Of a DNA stretch of 6,811 nucleotides, positions 1 through 5,513 are shown one piece after another. This DNA comes from Bifidobacteriaceae bacterium (lineage in GTDB: Bacteria; Actinomycetota; Actinomycetes; Actinomycetales; WQXJ01): positions 1 to 6,811 of the forward strand of contig JAISBQ010000058.1 of assembly GCA_031266115.1 (NCBI GenBank), given 5' to 3'. The translations under genes and the position numbers were made by a program. A model generated the notes under the pieces. That model was not told where the DNA came from. It made no database searches and worked only from the letters and a program-made list of their open reading frames with translations. Positions within the stretch are counted from its first letter, which is position 1, and every line of letters starts with the position of its first letter.

Positions 1-1780
1 TGGTCTTGACAACCCCGGACGATGACGTCCCCTCCACCTCGCTGGCATTGCCACCCGCGGTGCGCTGGGTCACGCGGATCGACGCCACATCGCTCAGCCC
101 GAACGCCTTGGCGGCCTCAGTGCCGCTGATGGTCTTGGTCCAGGTGATGTTGGGGTTGTGGGACGCGGGGTCGAGCGACCATGGATCGTCCACCGACCGG
201 GCGTAGGTGAGGGCGGCAGACCACACGTCCTCGGAGTTCTCGGTCCGCCCGCCGGATGAGGAGGAGTAGTAGGCGTTGATCGGGTCGCCAGCGGCGTTGA
301 CCACGAGCTTGCCTGCTGTCGCGTCGACAGCCGCCTTCCACGCCGTCCCGTAGACCGCTTCAGTCTCCTTGGTCCACCCCGTGTAGACCTGGGAGCGGGT
401 GTCGTCATACAGGTGGCAGTTGCAGTCGGGTTTGACCGACCCCGAGTTCACCACCGCGTAGTTGCGGGCCGCGATCGCCTGGGCCTGCAGGGCGGCCGGA
501 GCCCACGACCTGGGAACCTCAGCCAGCCCGTACACGTAGTCGGTATCGAGCCTCACGACATTGACGATGTTGACCCGGCCGCCGATGGCGGTGGCCTCCA
601 ACGATCCCCGCCGGTACGTGCCGCGGGCGCCGGTGAGCGACATCGTCCCCTCGCTCGTCAGCCTGACCGACGCGCCGGTGGCGATGGTCGTCGCGCCGCT
701 CGACGAGATGGCGGCGACGGCGACCTCGGTGCCGGTCGCTGTCAAGCGAATCTTGTCCCCGGCCCCAGGGGTGGCGACGTCGACATCGTCGATCCTCACG
801 CGGCCGGCGCCATCGGCGAACGACACGGTCGGGGCTGACGAATCGGTGCCGATCTGCACCCTCACCGTCTGGTCTAGCGTGCGATCCACCACCGAGGTGC
901 CGGTGTAGTAGTGGGTGAGGATCTGCTCAGCGCTGCGTCCGGCCAACGCCATGGCCTGGGCGCCGTACTGGCTCATGCCCACGCCGTGGCCGAATCCCGA
1001 ACCGGTGATGCGGAACGAACCCTTGGCCACTCCCCCGCTGCGCGGCCTGGCTGCCACAGCCACCACCGGCGAGGATGCGTAGGTGGCGCCGACACGGATC
1101 CGGCCCCGGTGTGACGAGGTGGATGTGCCTACCACGCGATACTTCGTGGACCTGGCCACCGTGACCTTGAAGGTCGCTTTGCCCTTGGTGGTCACACCAC
1201 GCGCCACCGTCTTCCATGCTGTCCCCGACGTGTTCGCCTGAAGTTTGACCTTGCCCGTCACGCGTTTGCCCTGATAAAGCCATTTCGCCGTCATCGTGAC
1301 TGTGGAGTTCTCGGCCGTGAAATAGCTGGAGGCGGCGAGGATCGGCGCCGAGACCTTCGAGACCACCTGGCGGGCGGCGATCTTGCGCACCGCCGATGGC
1401 GGGGTGAACGTGTCCGGGTGATCGGTGCTGTTCACCGGCATCGCCCGGTAGGTGGCCGTCTCATCCACGTCCGCTCGCCACGTGCCGCGGCCTTGGCGGA
1501 CGCGCACCTGGGTGAGATCGCGCCACGCGGCGTCCTCGCGCACCTGGATCGCGACGATGCCGCTCACGCCGCGTCCGGCGGCCTCCCAGTGGACGCGGCA
1601 CGTCGCCACGTCGCCGGTTTCGGCATACTTCGGTGCCTGAAGATGCAGGTAGCCACGCGATGCGTCCGAACTCGCCACCGGCCAGGCGGCCGCGGCGACC
1701 GGCATGGACGGGGTCGCCATCACCGCGAAAAAGGCCGTGGCGGACAGACAGGCAGTCAGGCGCGAGGGTCCGTGGTTCAC
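1..1780 (-). CDS. Secreted SpoIID/LytB-domain cell-wall protein (C-terminus cut by window edge)
   Basis: The minus strand reads open for 593 residues from a GTG at 1780 to the window edge; no stop is present, so the C-terminus is missing. Residues 1-32 look like a signal peptide (short basic n-region, hydrophobic stretch LTACLSATAFFAV, Ala-rich end), so the product should be exported. Residues about 70-114 and 173-217 are two similar beta-rich segments, probably Ig-like. Residues 262-275 carry FGHGVGMSQYGAQ, followed by ILTHYYTGT (287-295). The SpoIID core is at 411-450 with EVPRSWAPAALQAQAIAARNYA. E421 aligns with the catalytic glutamate of SpoIID lytic transglycosylases, and DCNCHLYDDTRSQVY (452-466) sits where SpoIID has its metal-binding Cys/His cluster. 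Family members cleave or help cleave peptidoglycan (SpoIID transglycosylase, LytB amidase enhancer); which applies here cannot be told. An in-frame ATG at 1861 would add 27 residues before the signal peptide and has no purine-rich ribosome site. The GTG is preferred, though its own site is weak. Divergent from the polysaccharide exporter operon. Confidence 0.9.
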   Translation of the reverse strand, partial: MNHGPSRLTACLSATAFFAVMATPSMPVAAAAWPVASSDASRGYLHLQAPKYAETGDVATCRVHWEAAGRGVSGIVAIQVREDAAWRDLTQVRVRQGRGTWRADVDETATYRAMPVNSTDHPDTFTPPSAVRKIAARQVVSKVSAPILAASSYFTAENSTVTMTAKWLYQGKRVTGKVKLQANTSGTAWKTVARGVTTKGKATFKVTVARSTKYRVVGTSTSSHRGRIRVGATYASSPVVAVAARPRSGGVAKGSFRITGSGFGHGVGMSQYGAQAMALAGRSAEQILTHYYTGTSVVDRTLDQTVRVQIGTDSSAPTVSFADGAGRVRIDDVDVATPGAGDKIRLTATGTEVAVAAISSSGATTIATGASVRLTSEGTMSLTGARGTYRRGSLEATAIGGRVNIVNVVRLDTDYVYGLAEVPRSWAPAALQAQAIAARNYAVVNSGSVKPDCNCHLYDDTRSQVYTGWTKETEAVYGTAWKAAVDATAGKLVVNAAGDPINAYYSSSSGGRTENSEDVWSAALTYARSVDDPWSLDPASHNPNITWTKTISGTEAAKAFGLSDVASIRVTQRTAGGNASEVEGTSSSGVVKT

Positions 1781-1933
1781 CGCGACAGTCTCACAGACCC
1801 ACGTCGTGGAGCCAAGTGGACATGCCAAACGCCCGGGAGTCCGCGATATGCTCGGCACCATTGGTCGAAGGGGAGGATCGCAACAGGTGACCAACCGACG
1901 AGCCATTCTGTCTGCCCGCGTGAGGCCGGCCGG
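1781..1933. promoter_or_regulatory. Divergent intergenic region between spoIID-like gene and exporter operon
   Basis: These 153 bases separate two genes pointing away from each other, so promoters for both must lie here or inside the neighbours' 5' ends. I cannot find a convincing -35/-10 pair in either direction. Visible elements are an 11-base palindrome CCACGTCGTGG at 1799-1809, 19 bases upstream of the minus-strand GTG; a purine-rich GGGGAGG at 1870-1876; and GTGAGG at 1920-1925, which serves as the ribosome binding site for the permease ATG eight bases later. The palindrome could be an operator, but that is only a guess. Confidence 0.4.
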
Positions 1934-2815
1934 ATGAGCCCCAACCGGTTTTCAGGGCTGAGCCACGCCGAGGCCGCCGCGCTGGCGGGACGCCACAAAC
2001 TGCGTCGCCTCGGCGCGCGCCCGCGGTTCGCTTCCTATATCAGAGCGCTGGCCAGGCGGCGCCACTTCATCTGGTATCTGGCGTCCTCGAACGCGATGGG
2101 GCGTAACCAGGGCTCCTACCTGGGTCAGGTGTGGGCGGTACTCGACCCTCTGCTCCATTTCGCGGTGCTGTGGCTGGTGTTTGGGTACATCATCGACGCC
2201 CGCGAGGGCACCAAGGATTTCATCTCCTTCCTCGCCGTGGGGACGTTCCTGTTCGGATTTATGGCCTCGGGGGTGATAGGCGGATCGAAGGCCATCCACT
2301 CGCGTCTGGCGCTCGTGCGGGCCTTGGAGTTCCCCCGCGCCGTGCTACCCACAGCCGTCACGTTGACCGAGATGATCATGGAATGGCCGGCCGTGGTGGT
2401 CATGATGGTCATTTTGGTGATCAGGGGGAATCCGATCACGTGGAAGTGGCTGGGGTTGATCCCGGTGCTCCTGCTGATGTACGGGTTCACCCTGGGAATG
2501 GCGTTCATCCTCGCTCGCGTGGTCTCAACCACGCCCGATTACGCGAACCTGGTGCCGATCGCCGTGACGATGCTTCGGTACGTCTCGGGGGTGTTCTATT
2601 CGATCTCCACCTTCACCACTGGGCTGCCGGTGCTGGGCGTGGTGCTGTCCTATCAGCCGTTCGCCCTGTACCTGTCGCTCGCTCGCGCCTGCGTCCAGAA
2701 GGGCTTTACAGCTCAGTGGTACGACTGGGGGATGGGCGTGGTGTGGGCCGCCCTGTTCGCGTTTTTCGGGTTGGTGTACTTCTGGAAAGCCGAGGCGCGC
2801 TATGGCCGTGACTGA
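1934..2815 (+). CDS. ABC exporter permease for teichoic acid or surface polysaccharide (TagG/Wzm/RfbA type)
   Basis: This 293-residue integral membrane protein is of the ABC2 permease family that flips lipid-linked glycopolymers across the cytoplasmic membrane. Residues 1-50 are cytoplasmic and very basic, with an Arg-rich stretch (RALARRRHF). The family-typical block LGQVWAVLDPLLHF lies at 63-76 and runs into the first membrane segment (to about 87). Further hydrophobic segments are at about 97-116, 137-163, 172-195, 205-222, 230-250 and 264-284, giving about six spans. Length is normal for the family (about 260-300). The frame is open far upstream, but ATG 1934 is chosen because homology-like sequence starts there and GTGAGG lies eight bases before it; the upstream part is antisense to the spoIID-like gene. 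The last 14 bases overlap the start of the ATPase gene, indicating translational coupling. The substrate cannot be read from the permease; wall teichoic acid, an O-antigen-like glycan or a galactan are all possible. Confidence 0.9.
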   Translation: MSPNRFSGLSHAEAAALAGRHKLRRLGARPRFASYIRALARRRHFIWYLASSNAMGRNQGSYLGQVWAVLDPLLHFAVLWLVFGYIIDAREGTKDFISFLAVGTFLFGFMASGVIGGSKAIHSRLALVRALEFPRAVLPTAVTLTEMIMEWPAVVVMMVILVIRGNPITWKWLGLIPVLLLMYGFTLGMAFILARVVSTTPDYANLVPIAVTMLRYVSGVFYSISTFTTGLPVLGVVLSYQPFALYLSLARACVQKGFTAQWYDWGMGVVWAALFAFFGLVYFWKAEARYGRD

Positions 2816-3740
2816 TCGTGACCCCCGAGGCGAGGAGCGCACACCGGGCGACGATGGATCCGACCCACCGCCCGTCGGTGCGACGGGCGCGTCCGATGAC
2901 GATGTCGACTTCATATCCGACCTGACACCCGCCGAGACGGCGCCCCGGCGCCGTCACAAGCGGCTCGGACGCCCCACGATGGTGGTGGACGACGTCCACG
3001 TGCGCTACCGCGTGTTTGGCGCCCGGCGCATGGGAACGTCGAGCGAGTACAAGCCGTCCCTCTACAAGCGCCTGTCCGACAGGACCTCGCGCGTGGTCGG
3101 CTCACTCTCGGAGGTCCACGCGGTGCGCGGCATCTCGTTCGTTGCTCGGCAGGGTGAGTCGATCGGCATCATCGGTCGCAACGGCGCCGGGAAGTCGACC
3201 CTCCTGCGGGCCCTGGCGGGCCTCATGCCGTACTCCGAGGGCGCGGTGTACGCCAAGGGCCAGACCGCTCTGCTCGGCGTCAACGCGGCCCTCCTGCCCA
3301 GGCTGACCGGTGAACGCAACATCGTGCTGGGCGGTCTCGCGCTGGGCCTTACCCCCGCCCAGGTACGGGCCAAGTTCGACGACATCGTCGAATTCTCGGG
3401 AATCGGTGAATTCGTCTCGCTGCCCATGAACACGTACTCCTCCGGCATGGCATCCCGGCTTCGCTTCGCCATCTCCACAGCCAAGGTCCCCGACATCCTC
3501 ATGATCGACGAGGCGTTGTCCACCGGGGACGCGGCGTTCCAGCGTAAGTCACGCGACAAGATCCTTGCGGTCAAAGAGCAGGCTGGAACAGTGTTCCTCG
3601 TCTCGCACTCATCCGCCACCGTGACGTCGATGTGTGAACGCGTCCTGTGGCTCGACCAGGGGCTCCTAGTCATGGATGGCCCCGCTGACGAGGTGGTCGC
3701 CGCCTACAGGGAGACCGTCACTGGCCACCCGCGGCGGTGA
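2802..3740 (+). CDS. ABC exporter ATPase for teichoic acid or surface polysaccharide (TagH/Wzt type)
   Basis: This 312-residue nucleotide-binding subunit pairs with the permease encoded just upstream and should power export of a lipid-linked glycopolymer from the cytoplasmic face. Motifs are complete: Walker A GRNGAGKST (125-133), Q-loop region around Q154, signature YSSGM (212-216, the form typical of TagH/Wzt rather than LSGGQ), Walker B ILMIDE (232-237) with catalytic E237, D-loop LSTGD (239-243) and switch H269. The insert between the N-terminal strand (MVVDDVHVRYRVFG, 60-73) and Walker A, with SLYKRLSDR, is typical of polysaccharide and teichoic acid exporters. No C-terminal carbohydrate-binding domain like that of long Wzt proteins is present; the protein ends soon after the ATPase fold. 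Unusual is a roughly 57-residue acidic, Pro/Gly-rich N-terminal extension. ATG 2802 has GAGG six bases upstream and overlaps the permease stop; ATG at 2979 (residue 60) would give the bare family core but lacks the coupled context. Confidence 0.92.
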   Translation: MAVTDRDPRGEERTPGDDGSDPPPVGATGASDDDVDFISDLTPAETAPRRRHKRLGRPTMVVDDVHVRYRVFGARRMGTSSEYKPSLYKRLSDRTSRVVGSLSEVHAVRGISFVARQGESIGIIGRNGAGKSTLLRALAGLMPYSEGAVYAKGQTALLGVNAALLPRLTGERNIVLGGLALGLTPAQVRAKFDDIVEFSGIGEFVSLPMNTYSSGMASRLRFAISTAKVPDILMIDEALSTGDAAFQRKSRDKILAVKEQAGTVFLVSHSSATVTSMCERVLWLDQGLLVMDGPADEVVAAYRETVTGHPRR

Positions 3741-3861
3741 GCAGCTGCTCTGAGATGTCAGGCTAGTAGAGATCGACAGGTGTCGGGTCGTGTGGTTGTA
3801 GTGACGAACTGAACCATATCTTCCGGGTCTTGAGGTGGCATCGCGGTGTTTCTGATATAAT

Positions 3862-3895
3862 TGACCAGTTCGGGGTTTCAATTCCCCTCATCGGT
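3862..3895 (+). repeat. IS right terminal inverted repeat (overlaps the end of orfB)
   Basis: Read on the plus strand, the end starts TGACCAGTTCGGGG and finishes CCTCATCGGT, pairing with the copy at 5405-5438 at 29 of 34 positions. The orfB stop codon (3878-3880) and its last five codons lie inside this repeat, so the repeat is under both coding and transposase-binding constraint. Confidence 0.9.
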
Positions 3896-5002
3896 CGCAG
3901 TTTGTTGTGTTCGATTATGCCTTAGTTCTGCCCGTCTGGTTGATATGCGGTTGGCGCGCGCTTTGTCGAGGCCGTCGACGCGGGCTTTGCGGATCGCTGG
4001 GCCTTTGCCGTGGTGCTCGTCGTCGGGGGTGACGTAGCCGATGGCCTGGTGGAGCCGGATGGTGTTGTAGTGGTTTTGGAGGTGGGCGAGCTCCCGGCGC
4101 ATCTGGGCGGGGTCCGCGATGGCGTCGAGGTGGGGGTGTTCGGCTTTCAAGTGCCCGAAGAACGACTCGATCCAGGCCTGGTCGTTCGGAGTGCCGGGCC
4201 GCCCGACGTGCTGCGCGATCCTGGCGATGGCCATGAACTGGGCGGTCTGCGAGCTCGTCATCTGGGGGCCGTTGTCGGACACGGCGCACAGGACCGGCAC
4301 CCGGTCGTCGTTGCCGGGGACTTCGCCCGACCGGAGGGCCTGGGCGAAGTCGGGGTCCTCCAGCAGCCAATCCTTCCCGTCAGCACCCAACGCGTCAATG
4401 AACGCCAGCTCGACCTGGGTGGAAGTCTCCTCGGGGTAGAGCCCCAACGCGAGACAGTAGCGGGACACCATGTCCTCCACCGCGATCGCGCACCAGCCGG
4501 GCAGGTTCTTGAAGTGCGTGAAGTCGTAAATCCACAACTGCCCGGGGACAGGCTCGACCCAGTCGGGCCACGGCGTCTTCCGGGACGCCGAGACGGGCCT
4601 GGGCACGCCGGGCAGACGTATCCCCGCCCAGGTCAACACACGCAGGAAAGTCGACTCCGAGGCGTGTACACGGCCCAGGCGGGACGCCCTGTGCGCGAGC
4701 TTGCGGTGCGACAGGTCGACCTTGTCCCACCCCTTGGCGACGGCGACGATCTCGTCCTTTTCCCAGTCGAGGAGCGCGTGAAGCGCCTCCCCAGCCAGGG
4801 GGCCGGGCGGCTCGTCGTCCAGGGCGCCACCAGCCGCAGCCCGCTGCTTCCACGACAGGTACCGGGAGTGGCCCACCCCGACCTGCGCGCACGCCCACCG
4901 CTCGGAGAACCCCTCCCGGCAGGCGTCTGCGACCAGGTCCGCGATTCCCTGCTTGGCCGGTCCCGGCATACGGGCCGGGACCGGGCCGGCCATCAGCCCC
5001 AA
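3878..5002 (-). CDS. IS3-family transposase OrfB (DD35E integrase domain)
   Basis: This is the second frame of the insertion sequence, in -1 phase to orfA. Numbered from TTG 5002 it has 374 residues: a helix-turn-helix-like HTH_21 region at about 70-130 and the rve integrase core at about 147-325. The catalytic triad is D160 (WIYDFTHF), D243 (VSDNGPQ) and E279 (AWIESFFGHLK), with 35 residues between the last two, the IS3 signature. The end carries the typical HYNTIRLHQAIGYVTP block (311-326). It catalyses strand cleavage and transfer, normally as an OrfAB fusion. Shifting at 5008-5014 would give a fusion of about 496 residues with no stop in between. OrfB alone could start at ATG 4993 (residue 4), which overlaps the orfA stop with purine-rich GGAGGG about 20 bases upstream. 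The TTG is only the open-frame limit and a weak start choice. No disrupting mutation is seen. Confidence 0.92.
   Translation of the reverse strand: MGLMAGPVPARMPGPAKQGIADLVADACREGFSERWACAQVGVGHSRYLSWKQRAAAGGALDDEPPGPLAGEALHALLDWEKDEIVAVAKGWDKVDLSHRKLAHRASRLGRVHASESTFLRVLTWAGIRLPGVPRPVSASRKTPWPDWVEPVPGQLWIYDFTHFKNLPGWCAIAVEDMVSRYCLALGLYPEETSTQVELAFIDALGADGKDWLLEDPDFAQALRSGEVPGNDDRVPVLCAVSDNGPQMTSSQTAQFMAIARIAQHVGRPGTPNDQAWIESFFGHLKAEHPHLDAIADPAQMRRELAHLQNHYNTIRLHQAIGYVTPDDEHHGKGPAIRKARVDGLDKARANRISTRRAELRHNRTQQTATDEGN
4957..4984 (-). other. GC-rich RNA hairpin downstream of the frameshift site
   Basis: The minus-strand transcript has an 11-base arm CCGGTCCCGGC (4984-4974), a six-base loop CCGUAU and a perfect complementary arm (4967-4957). 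Such structures stimulate frameshifting in many IS3 elements. The spacing of 23 bases from the heptamer is longer than the common 5-9, so its role is probable rather than certain. It lies early in orfB. Confidence 0.65.
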
Positions 5003-5367
5003 CCTTCTTTTCCCTCCGAAATGTGCAGCTTCATGGCCTGCTCACAGACCGTCGCCTCCAACTGGGCGATCCGCTCGTTCGCCGCCTCAAGGGCCTCCTG
5101 CTCGGCGGTCTTCCCGCGCCTGCCCGGCACCGCCGCCGCCAACGCCTCCAACGCCCCCTGCTTCGCGGTCTGGCAGATCGAGCGGATCGTGGTTCGATCA
5201 ATCCTGTACTGCTCAGCCAACTCCCGCTGAGTCGCCGAACTGGTCAGCACCGCTGTGAACACCTCATACTTCTGGGACGGCGCCAGGCGCACACGCTTCT
5301 TGCGCGGCGGCCCGCCACTCACTCCTGGCTTGGGCTGTTGGCCGGTAGCCTTAGCCGGTTTGGTCAT
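4993..5367 (-). CDS. IS3-family transposase OrfA (DNA-binding subunit)
   Basis: This 124-residue protein is the first frame of the insertion sequence. A basic N-terminus (PRKKRVR, 21-27) precedes a helix-turn-helix of the Tnp_1 type at about 31-68 (SQKYEVFTAVL, then ATQRELAEQYRIDRTTIRSI). A predicted coiled coil at about 88-115 (EQEALEAANERIAQLEATV) resembles the leucine-zipper region used for multimerisation in IS3 OrfA proteins. In the family, OrfA binds the inverted repeats and regulates transposition, and it supplies the DNA-binding half of the OrfAB transposase. The start is ATG 5367, with AAGGAG at 5378-5383 and GAGGAT close behind. The TGA at 4993-4995 shares a base with an orfB ATG (TGATG). 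The frame carries a slippery heptamer at codons 119-120, four codons before its last residue. Confidence 0.9.
   Translation of the reverse strand: MTKPAKATGQQPKPGVSGGPPRKKRVRLAPSQKYEVFTAVLTSSATQRELAEQYRIDRTTIRSICQTAKQGALEALAAAVPGRRGKTAEQEALEAANERIAQLEATVCEQAMKLHISEGKEGWG
5008..5014 (-). promoter_or_regulatory. Programmed -1 ribosomal frameshift heptamer G_GGA_AAA
   Basis: On the minus strand the bases are GGGAAAA, and in the orfA frame they read as the last G of one codon followed by GGA (119) and AAA (120). This is the X_XXY_YYZ form. Slipping back one base puts the ribosome in the orfB frame (next codons AGA AGG TTG GGG), which is open to the orfB stop. A GGAGGG immediately overlapping upstream resembles a Shine-Dalgarno stimulator, although it is closer than the usual 10-14 bases. 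Confidence 0.75.
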
Positions 5368-5404
5368 CTGATCCTCACTCCTTGTCGTGTTCTATTGAGC
5401 CACA

Positions 5405-5438
5405 ACCGATGAGGTGAATAAAAACCGGGAACTGGTCA
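5405..5438 (-). repeat. IS left terminal inverted repeat (upstream of orfA)
   Basis: Read on the minus strand from 5438 inward, this end starts TGACCAGTTCCCGG and finishes CCTCATCGGT. It matches the other end at 29 of 34 positions, with the outer ten and inner ten bases identical. One further base outside (T on the outward side of each end) also matches, so the exact tip could be one base further out; the TG tip fits IS3 convention. Confidence 0.9.
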
Positions 5439-5513
5439 ACGATCTCTGACGCGCAACGGCATCATCTACTGCGCTGTCATCACCTGCTGTGTCATCTCCT
5501 ATGCGGCTTGCTC

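Larger units (their letters stand above)
3862..5438 (-). mobile_element. Complete IS3-family insertion sequence, 1577 bp
   Basis: The element has all expected IS3 parts: terminal inverted repeats beginning 5'-TG and ending CA-3', two overlapping reading frames in relative -1 phase, a DD(35)E integrase in the second frame and a slippery heptamer in the overlap. Both ends are intact and neither frame is broken, so it looks potentially active. Flanking bases do not form a 3-4 bp direct repeat: AAT or TAAT lies outside the end at 3862, and ACG or ACGA outside the end at 5438. It lies between the end of the exporter operon and the end of the convergent HNH gene and interrupts no recognisable gene. 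The subgroup within IS3 (IS2, IS3, IS51, IS150, IS407) cannot be assigned by eye. Confidence 0.9.

Noticed and set aside
413..1283. Several open frames of 67-141 codons on both strands over the SpoIID-like gene
   Set aside because: They lie in other frames of a gene with a clear family signature and show no motifs of their own.
1817..1852. TGGACA and TATGCT as a promoter for the exporter operon
   Set aside because: The spacing is about 24 bases, too long for a standard -35/-10 pair, and each box is only a partial match.
1418..1933. Open frame extending the permease 172 codons upstream
   Set aside because: It is antisense to the strongly supported SpoIID-like gene, has a composition unlike a membrane protein, and the family-like sequence plus ribosome site begin at ATG 1934.
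3739..3750. GAGCAGCTGCTC palindrome at the end of the exporter operon, considered as a terminator
   Set aside because: It is a perfect 12-base palindrome with no loop and no following T-run; more likely chance.
3861..3895. tRNA T-arm-like sequence (TTCAATT flanked by GGGG and CCCC)
   Set aside because: It lies inside the insertion sequence end, position 53 of the consensus is wrong, and no matching acceptor, D or anticodon arms are found upstream.
4010..5230. 406-codon open frame on the plus strand opposite the transposase
   Set aside because: It is the antisense shadow of orfB and orfA. High G+C keeps the frame open, and the translation has no recognisable domain.
5469..5500. Short direct repeats (GCTGTCATCACCT and GCTGTGTCATCTCCT) between the insertion sequence and the HNH gene, considered as a CRISPR-like or target repeat
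   Set aside because: There are only two imperfect adjacent copies, with no spacers and no associated genes.
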